From assembly GCA_913775265.1 (NCBI GenBank), contig CAJYJH010000094.1, positions 1 through 64,000 of the forward strand: 64,000 bases of DNA. The letters are read 5' to 3'. A program made the position numbers and the translations under genes. The notes under the pieces were generated by a model. The model was not told where the DNA came from, ran no database searches, and saw only the letters and a program-made list of their open reading frames with translations. Positions 24,104 through 34,400 of the stretch are shown here, in pieces. Each line of letters begins with the position of its first letter. Position 1 is the first letter of the stretch. Source of the DNA: an uncultured Mucilaginibacter sp. GTDB lineage: Bacteria > Bacteroidota > Bacteroidia > Sphingobacteriales > Sphingobacteriaceae.

Positions 24104-25660
24104 ATGAGGAATTTAAAAAAGTCGGCCTTGCTGGCAGCAGCGTGTTTAAGCCTGTGTAACGTGAAAGCGCAAAACAAGCAACTGCTGAGTTTTAGTAAAT
24201 TAGAAAACTACGTCAACGAGTTTAACCGCATCGATACCGAAAAGGTGGTAAACTATGTACCTAACCAGCAAACGTTCGAATTTTTGTCCAAAAATGTTCC
24301 GTTGTTCGAATGTCCTGACCCGGTTATCGAAAAGATGTATTATTATCGTTGGTGGACGTTTCGTAAACACTTAAAGCAAACGCCGGACGGCTTCGTATTC
24401 ACCGAGTTTATTACACAGATGAACCACGGCGGTAAGTATAACACCATCAGCAGTGCATTGGGCCATCATATTTACGAAGGCCGTTGGTTACGTAATCCGG
24501 AATATATTGATCAGTACATCAATTTCTGGCTATTTGTAGATCCTAAAACGCCCAAGCCACATTTACATGCTTTTAGCAGCTGGCTGGATGATGCCGTTTA
24601 TAATTATTACTTGGTCAACAAAAATAAGGCATCGGTTGAAAAGTGGTTACCGGCTTTGGATGCCGACTACCGCCTTTGGGAAACTGAAAAACAGTTACCT
24701 ACCCAGATATTCTGGCAATTTGATGTGCGCGATGCCATGGAAGAGTCGATCAGCGGATCTCGTAAACTCAAAAACCGTCGCCCAACCATCAACAGTTACA
24801 TGTATGGCAACGCCAAAGCATTGTCTAATATGGCGGCACTGTTAGGCAACGATACGCTTAAAAGGTTGTATAGTGCTAAAGCAGTCCAACTGAAAAAAAT
24901 TGTGCAGGACAGTTTATGGGACGACCAAGCTGCATTTTTTAAAGTGAAATATCCCGACGGTAAGTTTTGCGATGCCCGGGAGGAGTTGGGCTTCATTCCC
25001 TGGTATTTTAACCTGCCCGATGATAAGGCCAAGTATGCCGAACAATGGGAGCAGCTAAAAGACGAAAAGGGTTTTAATGCTCCATGGGGAATTACCACGG
25101 CTGAGCGGAGGCATCCGTTATTCCGCACGCATGGCAGCGGGCATGGCTGTGAATGGGATGGTGCCGTATGGCCGTTTGCCACTTCACAAACGCTTACCGG
25201 TTTAGCTAATCTGCTCACCAATTACAAGAATAAGGATGGTATGTCGGCTAAAATATTTTACAACGAGCTGCATAAGTACGCCAACTCAATGCAAAAGCGC
25301 GGGCAACCTTATTTGGGTGAGTACCAGGATGAGAAAAACGGCGAATGGCTGAAAGGCGATAACCCACGCAGCAGTTACTATAACCATTCTACGTTTTGCG
25401 ATTTAGTGATCAGTGATTTAATCGGACTAAAGCCTCGCACTGATAACGTGTTGGAGATTTACCCACTAATACCCCAAGGCCAATGGAAATGGTTTTGCCT
25501 GAATAATGTGTTATACCACGGACAAAATATTTCTATCTTGTGGGATACTGATGGCAGCCGCTACGGCAAAGGCAAGGGCCTGCATGTGTATGCTAACGGA
25601 AAAGAGATTGCCAAATCTGCAGACTTAAAACATATTAAGGCAAAGTTAGCTGTGAAGTAG
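24104..25660 (+). CDS. MGH1-like (alpha/alpha)6 glycoside hydrolase, secreted
   Basis: A 518-residue secreted protein (signal peptide MRNLKKSALLAAACLSLCNV, then KAQ) with an (alpha/alpha)6-barrel resembling the MGH1-like / clan GH-G (GH37/GH63) hydrolases. Likely catalytic regions are QFDVRDAMEESISGSR (D210 or E213/E214) and GCEWDGAVWPFATSQTLTGL, the GH-G-type second acid region; SYMYGNAKALSNMA and LGFIPWYFNLPDD are also typical. The specificity is unknown. It follows the lactonase by 66 bases and precedes a 198-base gap with promoter-like elements. Confidence 0.72.
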   Translation: MRNLKKSALLAAACLSLCNVKAQNKQLLSFSKLENYVNEFNRIDTEKVVNYVPNQQTFEFLSKNVPLFECPDPVIEKMYYYRWWTFRKHLKQTPDGFVFTEFITQMNHGGKYNTISSALGHHIYEGRWLRNPEYIDQYINFWLFVDPKTPKPHLHAFSSWLDDAVYNYYLVNKNKASVEKWLPALDADYRLWETEKQLPTQIFWQFDVRDAMEESISGSRKLKNRRPTINSYMYGNAKALSNMAALLGNDTLKRLYSAKAVQLKKIVQDSLWDDQAAFFKVKYPDGKFCDAREELGFIPWYFNLPDDKAKYAEQWEQLKDEKGFNAPWGITTAERRHPLFRTHGSGHGCEWDGAVWPFATSQTLTGLANLLTNYKNKDGMSAKIFYNELHKYANSMQKRGQPYLGEYQDEKNGEWLKGDNPRSSYYNHSTFCDLVISDLIGLKPRTDNVLEIYPLIPQGQWKWFCLNNVLYHGQNISILWDTDGSRYGKGKGLHVYANGKEIAKSADLKHIKAKLAVK

Positions 25661-25726
25661 CTTAAGTGAGGTAATATATTATAACTTTTAGAAAAAATGT
25701 TATAGTGTTAATGGGCTTGCTAAAGG

Positions 25727-25734
25727 TAGTTTTG
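25727..25734 (+). promoter_or_regulatory. Candidate -7 promoter element
   Basis: TAGTTTTG matches TAnnTTTG exactly. It lies 125 bases upstream of the GH67-like gene; no good -33 TTG is visible. It is weaker than the element at 25825. Confidence 0.25.
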
Positions 25735-25795
25735 GCTTTGTAAAAAACCGGTTAATCATTTTAAACCTCATACCGTATTTGATATTTTGGTGCTG

Positions 25796-25848
25796 CAAAA
25801 CGGCTTAGCAAATTTTGCCGTCGGTACGTTTGTTATCAAAACGGCTTA
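25796..25848 (+). promoter_or_regulatory. Promoter bracketed by a 12-base direct repeat
   Basis: CAAAACGGCTTA occurs at 25796-25807 and again at 25837-25848, 41 bases apart (about four helical turns). Between them TACGTTTG (25825-25832) is an exact -7 element. The GH67-like start codon follows at 25859. Confidence 0.55.
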
Positions 25849-25858
25849 ACGATAAAGT

Positions 25859-28624
25859 ATGCCAAAGCAAAAATTGGGTCGGCTAATGGTGGGCCTTTTA
25901 GTTCTGTGTTTGCCCGTAACGGTGAATGCAAAAAATACTCCTCCGACTAAAAGTGTAAGTGTAGTAGTCGCTGCTAATAGCCACAGCCGCGTTAAATATG
26001 GCGCAGCTAAGTTGGTGGAATCACTCAAAGCTCATGGTTATACGGCATCGGTAATTAACAAATGGCCGGCCGCAACAAAGGGTGCGGTTATTGCTGTTGG
26101 TAACGTAAATGATGCTGTTGTTAAATCCGGCTTTCAAAAAATAAAATACGCAAGCTCAAAGCTACTCGGCAAAGAAGGTTTCACTATACAATCCTTAAAA
26201 AACACTATTGTTATCGGCGGTGCAGATAATTCGGGTGCACTATATGGTTGCCTGGAGCTAAGTGATATCATCAATCAAAAAAATACTTTACCTGCAGATA
26301 TTCATCAAGCCGATAAACCCGAAATGGTGATGCGCGGGGCTTGTGTTGGTGTGCAGAAGCCGGAACTACTGCCGGGCCGCGGCACTTACGAATATCCTTA
26401 CACGCCGGAGAACTTCCCGTGGTTTTACGATAAAGCCTTATGGTTGAGATATCTAGACTCGCTGGCATCTAATCGCATGAACTCTCTGTACTTATGGAAC
26501 GGTCACCCATTCTCCTCATTAGTTAAAGTAAAAGAGTATCCATATGCGTTGGAGGTTGATGAGGCTACATTTAAAAAGAACGAGGAAATCTATCGCTTTT
26601 TAGCTCAGGAGGCCGACCGTCGAGGTATTTGGCTGGTGCAGGGTTTTTATAACATCATCATCCCGAAACCATTTGCTGAAAAGCACCACTTAGCCACACA
26701 AGACCGTAATCGGCCAATTGTGCCTTTGATTGCCGATTACACCCGTAAGTCCATCGCGGCCTTTGTGGAGAAATATCCCAATGTAGGCCTGCTCATCACA
26801 TTGGGTGAGGCCATGGAAGGTGTAGGTCAGGATGATGTGGACTGGTTCACTAAAACAATCATACCGGGCGTGAAAGACGGGCTGAAACAGCTTAACCGCA
26901 CGGATGAACCGCCAATTGTTTTAAGAGCGCATGATAGTGATGCGCCGCGCGTAATGAAAGATGCTCAGCCTATCTATCATAACCTGTACACCATGGCTAA
27001 ATACAATGGCGAGGCATTAACAACCTACGAACCGCATGGGCAATGGGCAGATTTGCACCGCACGTTAAGCCGCATTGGTACGGTGCAGATTGAGAACGTA
27101 CATATTTTAGCAAACCTTGAACCGTTCAGGTATGGTTCGGCAGACTTTATACAAAAGTGTGTGCTGGCTATGCACGATGTTTACGAGGCTAATGGCTTAC
27201 ATTTATATCCGCAGGCGTCTTATTGGGATTGGCCATACTCGGCCGATAAAGCCAACCAGCGCCTGTTGCAATTAGACCGCGATTGGATCTGGTACAAAGA
27301 GTGGGCACGTTACTCGTGGAATTGCCACCGCGACCGCAAAGACGAGATTAATTATTGGGGTAAAGAGTTGGCTGCGCGATACGGCTGTACAGAGCAGCAA
27401 GGCAAAGAAATCTTAGAGGCCTATGAGCAGTCGGGCGAAATATCACCGCAGATTTTACGCCGCGTGGGCATAACCGACGGTAACCGCCAGACGATGACAT
27501 TAGGCATGCTGATGAGCCAGTTTGTGAATCCCGAAAAGTTTGGCTTGTTTAGTTTGCTTTATAACTCGGAAGCACCTGTTGGAGAAATATTGAGTGAGTA
27601 CACAATTAAAGAATGGAACAAAGAGCCGCATATAGGCGAAACACCCCTTATGGTGGCCGACCGTATTCCGGTATTCGGCAAAAAAGCCGTGGAGGCTATT
27701 GATAGAGCTGCGCCGGGCATCAACCGTAACAAAGCAGAGTTCGACCGATTAAAAAACGACATGTACTGCTATGATGCGATGGCCAACAGCTACTCGGCAA
27801 AAATTAGAGCGGCAATACATATTCTACGTTACAAATATTCCAACAACGTGGCCGACCTGGAAAAGGCAGTTCCGGATATGGAGCGCAGCTTAACCTATTA
27901 CAAAAAGTTAGTCGACTTAACTAAAGATACCTACTTATACGCTAATAGTATGCAAACCCGTCAGCGTAAAATACCGGTTAACGGGCTTAACGGCGCTATG
28001 AAAACCTGGGTAGAGCTTTATCCGCTATACCAACAGGAACTGGCTAATTTTAAAAAGAATATCGACTCACTTAAAGCACCGGCAAATACCGCTAAAAAGG
28101 TGGAGAAAAAAACTTTTACTAACGCACAGGTGAACATTATTAGTGGGGGAGACGGCATGTACACTTTGCAGAGCGGTGCGCAGCCTTTTAACGATACGGC
28201 TGCCGTAGTAAAAAGTGTAGCTGCAGAACTGGTAGGTTTAAAAGGAGTGAAGTTAGCCAAGGCACAACAGATGACCAACGGTACTGCCATTAAGTTTAGC
28301 AATGCGCAGCCGGTTAAAGTGCTTGTTGGCTTTTTTAACGAAAGAACCAAGCGCTATTCGCCCACGCCGCAATTAGAAACAGATGCCAGTGCCAATGATT
28401 TTGGCCAGGCCGATGTGAAGATATCAAACGCGGTGTTGATACCTGGTATGCCGGCTGTTAACATACATACTTACAGCTTTAAACCGGGTACCAATACACT
28501 AAACTTGAGCAAAGGGGCCGGATTGATTTTAGGTTTTGTTGCCGATAATCAGCAAATACCGGTTTACGATGCCGGGCTATTGGCTGACGGAAACATTAAA
28601 GATTTACGCTGGCTGTTTAATTAA
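25859..28624 (+). CDS. GH67/GH20-like TIM-barrel glycoside hydrolase candidate, secreted
   Basis: A 921-residue secreted protein with a hydrophobic signal (residues 5-24). Residues 27-155 form the alpha/beta N-terminal domain that precedes the barrel in GH67 and GH20 enzymes (AAKLVESLKAHGY, then SGALYGCLELSDII). A TIM barrel of about 155-500 follows (NRMNSLYLWNGHPFSSLV, ITLGEAMEGVGQDDVDWF, IVLRAHDSDAPRV), with E317 a plausible catalytic Glu. After it come a helical segment (500-740) and a C-terminal beta domain. I cannot place it in a named CAZy family with confidence; alpha-glucuronidase-like is the nearest guess. It has its own promoter candidate and precedes GH95 by only 7 bases. Confidence 0.65.
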   Translation: MPKQKLGRLMVGLLVLCLPVTVNAKNTPPTKSVSVVVAANSHSRVKYGAAKLVESLKAHGYTASVINKWPAATKGAVIAVGNVNDAVVKSGFQKIKYASSKLLGKEGFTIQSLKNTIVIGGADNSGALYGCLELSDIINQKNTLPADIHQADKPEMVMRGACVGVQKPELLPGRGTYEYPYTPENFPWFYDKALWLRYLDSLASNRMNSLYLWNGHPFSSLVKVKEYPYALEVDEATFKKNEEIYRFLAQEADRRGIWLVQGFYNIIIPKPFAEKHHLATQDRNRPIVPLIADYTRKSIAAFVEKYPNVGLLITLGEAMEGVGQDDVDWFTKTIIPGVKDGLKQLNRTDEPPIVLRAHDSDAPRVMKDAQPIYHNLYTMAKYNGEALTTYEPHGQWADLHRTLSRIGTVQIENVHILANLEPFRYGSADFIQKCVLAMHDVYEANGLHLYPQASYWDWPYSADKANQRLLQLDRDWIWYKEWARYSWNCHRDRKDEINYWGKELAARYGCTEQQGKEILEAYEQSGEISPQILRRVGITDGNRQTMTLGMLMSQFVNPEKFGLFSLLYNSEAPVGEILSEYTIKEWNKEPHIGETPLMVADRIPVFGKKAVEAIDRAAPGINRNKAEFDRLKNDMYCYDAMANSYSAKIRAAIHILRYKYSNNVADLEKAVPDMERSLTYYKKLVDLTKDTYLYANSMQTRQRKIPVNGLNGAMKTWVELYPLYQQELANFKKNIDSLKAPANTAKKVEKKTFTNAQVNIISGGDGMYTLQSGAQPFNDTAAVVKSVAAELVGLKGVKLAKAQQMTNGTAIKFSNAQPVKVLVGFFNERTKRYSPTPQLETDASANDFGQADVKISNAVLIPGMPAVNIHTYSFKPGTNTLNLSKGAGLILGFVADNQQIPVYDAGLLADGNIKDLRWLFN

Positions 28625-28631
28625 CCAAGTG

Positions 28632-31487
28632 ATGCTTCTACAAAAAAGTTTGTTACTACGCCTTTCAATAAGCAAAGTATTATTTGCCGCTTTGCTGTTT
28701 GGTGCGTTAATTAAACCGAATGCGGTAACTGCTCAATCGCCAGACCTAAAGCTTTGGTACAACCAGCCATCACGTAAGTGGACGGATGCTTTGCCTATCG
28801 GAAATGGTCGGCTTGGTGCCATGATTTATGGCGGCATTGATACCGAGCGCATACAGTTCAACGAACAGACTTTGTGGACGGGTCGCCCGCGGGCCTACCA
28901 GCGCGAAGGGGCGGTGAAGTACCTGCAGCCGATAAGGCAACTGTTGTTTGAAGGCAAACGTAAAGAAGCCGAAGAATTGGCCGAGGCTCATTTTATGGGC
29001 TTAAAAATTAACGAAGACACTTATGAGGCTCAAAAGGAAACCTGGTTTAAAAAGGTTCGTAGTCAAACGGCTGCCAAAGATGTAGTCTATACTGATAATA
29101 ACTGGAAAAGCGTTAACCTGCCCACGCAAAAAGGCTGGGAGGTAGTACCCGGTTTTGAAGGGGTAGATGGGGCGGTTTGGTTACGTACAACGTTTAATGT
29201 ACCAGCAGATTGGGCAGGTAAAAATCTGGTGTTGAGCCTGGGCCGCATCCGTGATATGGATTTTACCTACATTAACGGCGAGCAGGTAGGTACAACTACA
29301 GGTACGGATTATCGTAAATATACCATCCCGGCTAAGCTGCTTCATACGGGTGATAACGTTATTGCCATACAAGTCATCAATTACTGGGACAAAGGCGGCC
29401 TTACGAGCGAAGGCAAAGAGCTATCGGTATATCCCGAAGGCGGCACAGCAGAAAGCGGTATTAAATTGGCTAAAAGTTGGAAATACTGGATACAGGATTT
29501 CAACCCGCCGGCTTTTCCGCGTTACAATGCCGACTACCAGCCGTTTGCCGACGTGTTTTTACAATTTGCAAAACAGGGGCCTGTCAGCAATTACAAACGC
29601 AACCTCGACATCGCCAATGCTACGGCTCATGTAAGTTACACCAGTAACGGCGTTAATTTTGTTCGTGAGTATTTTTCGAGCAAGCCCGACCAGGTGATTG
29701 CTATACACCTTACGGCAGATAAGCCCGGCCACGTTAGCTTTAAAGCGGTATTAAGCACGCTGCATAAAAAATATAACATCCGCAAAGTAGACAATCAAAC
29801 GCTTGCCTTATTGCTGCAAGTAAGCAACGGTGTACTAACCGGAGTAAGTTACCTCAAAATACAAGCTGCGGGCGGTAAAGTAAATTTAACTACCGATGGT
29901 ATTTCGGTTACAGGTGCCAATGAGGCCACACTTTATCTGGCCGCAGCCACAAGTTTTAAAAACTCTCATGATGTTTCTGGTAACCCAGATGCACTTTGCA
30001 AAGCGGCTATTCAAAACTTAGGCAAAAAAACTTATAAAGGCATCAAGGCGGTACACACAGCTGATTATCAAAAGTTATACAATACATTCTCGGTTAGTTT
30101 TGGTGCGGGTAAAAATGCTGAATTGCCCACCGACCAGCGCATTCTTAAATTTAATAGTTCGGATGATCCGGGCTTGGTAGCGCTGTTTATGCAGTACGGA
30201 CGGTACTTATTAATCTCATCGTCAAGACCCGGTACGGGTCCTGCCAATTTACAAGGTATTTGGAATGATCTGCTTACACCGCCCTGGGGAAGTAAGTTTA
30301 CAACCAATGTAAACCTGGAGATGAACTACTGGCCATCAGAAGTGCTAAATCTTTCAGCTTGCACCGAGCCATTATACAACATGATTGATGATTTGGTAAA
30401 GAATGGTCAGCTAACCGCTAAAGCACATTACGGCGCGCCGGGATGGGTTCTGCATCATAATACGGATTTGTGGCGCGGTACGGCACCAGTTAACGCCTCT
30501 AATCATGGCATTTGGGTTACGGGGGCGGCCTGGCTTTGTCAGCAGTTGTGGGAACATTACGAGTTTTCGCAGGACAAAGCTTTCCTTAAAAATCGTGCTT
30601 ATCCGGTAATGAAGGGTGCCGCCGAGTTTTTCAACAGTTTTTTAATCAAAGATCCCAAAACCGGTTACCTGATCAGTACCCCGTCCAATTCGCCAGAGCA
30701 TGGTGGGTTAGTGGCTGGCCCGACAATGGATCATCAGATCATCCGCGAGTTATTTAAAAATTGCATTGCCGCGTCAAAAATATTGGGTGAAGATGCCGCC
30801 TTCCGCCAAACACTCGAAACTAAGTTTGCACAGATAGCACCTAACAGAATCGGTCGTGCGGGGCAACTGCAGGAGTGGATGCAGGATGTAGATGATACTA
30901 CCGATACTCACCGACACGTATCACACATGTGGGGCGTTTACCCTGGTACTGATATTACACCCAAAGATGCCGCGCTAATGCAGGCCGCTAAAAAATCGAT
31001 GTATTACCGTGGCGATGATGGCACAGGTTGGAGCATTGCCTGGAAAATAAATATTTGGGCGCGTATGCTTGACGGCAACCATGCTTACCTGATGCTTACT
31101 AAGTTGCTTTCGCCGGCGGACGCAGTGCCAAACCATGAAAAGGGCGGCGTATACCATAACCTGTTTGATGCACATCCACCGTTCCAGATTGATGGCAACT
31201 TTGGTGGAGCGGCCGGTGTTGCCGAAATGCTGATACAAAGTCAGGGTAAGGATATCAATTTACTGCCTGCCTTGCCTTCGGCCTTACCCAACGGCGAGGT
31301 GAAAGGCATCCGTGCACGTGGTGGTTTTACGCTTAACATTAAATGGCAAAACGGGCAATTGCAGCAGGTGGACGTAACTTCAACCGCCGGTGATCAATGT
31401 GTTTTAAGATATAAAGATCAGGTGGTGACTATCCCTACGCAAAAAGGCAAGACTTATCAATTTAACGCTCAACTAAAGCAGTTATAA
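28632..31487 (+). CDS. GH95 alpha-L-fucosidase/alpha-L-galactosidase with an inserted beta-sandwich domain
   Basis: A secreted GH95 enzyme that would remove terminal alpha-1,2-linked L-fucose or L-galactose. The ATG at 28632 opens on a signal peptide; a longer reading runs inside the previous gene. The N-domain begins LWYNQPSRKWTDALPIGNGR. The catalytic domain shows N559/N561 (TNVNLEMNYW), E689 (PSNSPEHG) and D854 (FQIDGNFGG), matching the B. bifidum AfcA Asn pair, general acid and Asp. Residues about 125-300 are an insertion (DGAVWLRTTFNVPADWAGKN, then DNVIAIQVINYWDKGG), the jelly-roll module usually found in sialate O-acetylesterases and GH2 enzymes. It lies 9 bases before the GH2 gene. Confidence 0.9.
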   Translation: MLLQKSLLLRLSISKVLFAALLFGALIKPNAVTAQSPDLKLWYNQPSRKWTDALPIGNGRLGAMIYGGIDTERIQFNEQTLWTGRPRAYQREGAVKYLQPIRQLLFEGKRKEAEELAEAHFMGLKINEDTYEAQKETWFKKVRSQTAAKDVVYTDNNWKSVNLPTQKGWEVVPGFEGVDGAVWLRTTFNVPADWAGKNLVLSLGRIRDMDFTYINGEQVGTTTGTDYRKYTIPAKLLHTGDNVIAIQVINYWDKGGLTSEGKELSVYPEGGTAESGIKLAKSWKYWIQDFNPPAFPRYNADYQPFADVFLQFAKQGPVSNYKRNLDIANATAHVSYTSNGVNFVREYFSSKPDQVIAIHLTADKPGHVSFKAVLSTLHKKYNIRKVDNQTLALLLQVSNGVLTGVSYLKIQAAGGKVNLTTDGISVTGANEATLYLAAATSFKNSHDVSGNPDALCKAAIQNLGKKTYKGIKAVHTADYQKLYNTFSVSFGAGKNAELPTDQRILKFNSSDDPGLVALFMQYGRYLLISSSRPGTGPANLQGIWNDLLTPPWGSKFTTNVNLEMNYWPSEVLNLSACTEPLYNMIDDLVKNGQLTAKAHYGAPGWVLHHNTDLWRGTAPVNASNHGIWVTGAAWLCQQLWEHYEFSQDKAFLKNRAYPVMKGAAEFFNSFLIKDPKTGYLISTPSNSPEHGGLVAGPTMDHQIIRELFKNCIAASKILGEDAAFRQTLETKFAQIAPNRIGRAGQLQEWMQDVDDTTDTHRHVSHMWGVYPGTDITPKDAALMQAAKKSMYYRGDDGTGWSIAWKINIWARMLDGNHAYLMLTKLLSPADAVPNHEKGGVYHNLFDAHPPFQIDGNFGGAAGVAEMLIQSQGKDINLLPALPSALPNGEVKGIRARGGFTLNIKWQNGQLQQVDVTSTAGDQCVLRYKDQVVTIPTQKGKTYQFNAQLKQL

Positions 31488-31496
31488 TTATATCGA

Positions 31497-34400
31497 ATGA
31501 ACGTTTCTGACCGGCAAAAATCTACTTCAGGCTTTTTTACTTTCGTTGTGCTGCAAGCAGTGCTTTTGCTGGCCGCTGCTGCTGGCTTTGCACAAGCCCG
31601 TCAGGATTTATTATTAAATAATGGCTGGCGTTCCGTAGTACACGATCAGTCAAACCAACACAATGGTTTTGAGCAGCCCGGTTACAACGACAAAAGCTGG
31701 AAGGCAGTAACTGTTCCGCATAACTGGGATGCTTACGAAGGTTACCGCCGTTTAAAGCATGGTAACCGTCATGGTTATGCCTGGTACCGCAAAACATTCA
31801 CGGCAAAGCCATTATCTGTTGGTCAGCGCTATTTTTTATGGTTTGAAGGGGTAAGTTCCTACGCTACTGTTTGGTTAAACGGGAAAAAAGTTGGCTACCA
31901 TGCCGGTGGCCGTACATCTTTCACTTTGGATGTGACTGACGCAATACGTACTAACCAATCAAATATTCTGGCCGTAAGAGCCGATCATCCAGCAAATATT
32001 CAGGATTTACCCTGGGTTTGTGGCGGATGTTCGGACGAAGTGGGCTTTTCGGAAGGATCACAACCCATGGGTATATTCAGGCCGGTGCATTTAATGGCAG
32101 TTAACCAGATGCGGGTTGAACCGTTTGGTGTGCATTTGTGGAATGATACTACGGTGTCTGAGAAGTCAGCCAACATCAATTTGGAAACCGAAGTGAAAAA
32201 CTATGGCAAGGCGGCCGGCAGCATCGTTGTCGAAAGTAGATTGCTGGATGCTCAAGGCAAAACTGTAGCCAGTGCTAAGACAAGTAAGCAACTTGGAGCA
32301 ACAACAACGGCCACTATACCTCAAAAATTTAGCTTAACCGGTTTGGTACATTTATGGTCTTTAGAAAATCCATATTTGTACCGCTTACAAACGCGCGTCA
32401 TACAAAACGGTAAAACAATTGACGAAGTAAGCACACCTTACGGTATCCGTTGGGTTAAGTGGCCCTTAACTTCAACAAATGGGGACGGCCGGTTTTATCT
32501 GAACGGCAAACCGGTATTCATCAATGGCATTGGCGAATATGAGCATTTGATGGGCCGCAGTCACGCTTTTACAACTCAGGAAATTAAGGCACGGGTGATG
32601 CAGGTACGTGCAGCGGGGTTTAATGCTTTCCGGGATGCGCATCAGCCTCATAATTTAGAATATCAGGAATACTGGGATAAATTGGGTTTACTTTGGTGGC
32701 CTCAGTTTTCTGCTCACATATGGTATAACACACCACAGTTCAAAGAAAATTATAAAAAACTGATCGTGGACTGGATTAAGGAAAGACGCAATAGCCCATC
32801 GGTAACCATGTGGGGATTAGAAAATGAAAGCAAACTGCCAGAAGACTTTGCCCGTGAGTGTACAGAGTTGATCCGTAAACTTGACCCTACAGCATCCATT
32901 CAACGGCTGGTAACTACATGCAATGGCGGTAAAGGCACCGATTGGGATGTGCCGCAAAACTGGACAGGTACCTATGGCGGCAACCCATTAACCTATGCCG
33001 ACGATCTGAAAAAACAAATACTGGTAGGTGAGTATGGTGCCTGGCGCAGCCTGGAATTGCATACTGAAGGCCCGTTTGTAGCCAACGGTCCTGTAAGCGA
33101 AGACCGCATGACGCAACTGATGGAAACCAAAGTGCGTTTGGCCGAAGCTGCTAAGAATGAAGTAGCCGGGCAGTATCATTGGTTATTGTATTCGCACGAA
33201 AATCCAGGCCGTATACAAGGGGGAGAAGGTTACCGTGAATTAGACCGCGTAGGGCCAATAAATTACAAAGGTCTGTTTACACCTTGGGGGCAACCACTGG
33301 ATGTGTTTTACATGTTCAGGGCCAATTATGCCGACAAGCATAAAGAGTCAATGGCTTACATTGTATCGCATACATGGCCCAATCGCTGGTTATCGCCGGG
33401 GATAAAGGATAGCATTACGGTATATTCTAATTGCGATGAGGTTGAGCTGTTTAATGATGTAAAATCAGCATCCTTAGGCCGTAAAAAAAAACAGGGGATA
33501 GGCACACATTTTCAGTGGGATAAAGTCAATATAAAGTACAATGTGCTGTATGCAGTTGGTTACGTAGATGGTAAAGCTGTGGCACAAGATTATATTGTCT
33601 TGAATAATCTGCCTCAAGCACCGAATTACAAACAGTTATACGCTAATCAGCGCGATTTACTGAAGCCGCTAGCCGGGCAAAAATACTTGTATCGTGTAAA
33701 TTGCGGCGGACCAGAATACACTGATTTACATGGTAATACATGGCAGGCCGATGCCCATCAGACCGCAGGTGGTACGTGGGGATCAAAATCGTGGACTGAT
33801 GATTACAAAGGCATTCCGGCGTTTTTTGCCAGTCAGCAACGCACATTTGATGCCATGTGTAACACTGCAGACGGCAAGCTATTTCAAACTTACCGTTATG
33901 GAACAGATAAGTTACAGTATAACTTTCCCGTTGCAGATGGTACTTATCAAATCGAGCTCTATTTTAACGAACCCTGGTATGGTACCGGCGGTGGCATGGA
34001 CTGCAATGGCTGGCGGCAGTTTGATGTGGCGGTGAATGGTAAAACCATGATTTCTAAACTCGACATCTGGAAGGAAGCTGGCTATAATACTGGATTGAAG
34101 AAAGTAGTTTCTGCTACGATTAAAGGTGGTAATTTACAAATTACCTTCCCCGAAGTTTATTCGGGCCAGGCCATTGTCTCAGCAATCGCTATAAGTACAC
34201 TAAACAGCAAGGCTACAGCTGCGCCATCATCCACAGGTATTGTAAAGAATTTGACGGGTAGTCGATCAGTAAAAGCTAAAACCTGGCTGGATATAGGTGA
34301 TCAGGTTTATATCGACGATAACGAGACTACTTTCAATAAATTGCCATCCTCATTATACGGGGCAGATTGGATTCAAACGGGAACTGAAGCTAAGAATGAG

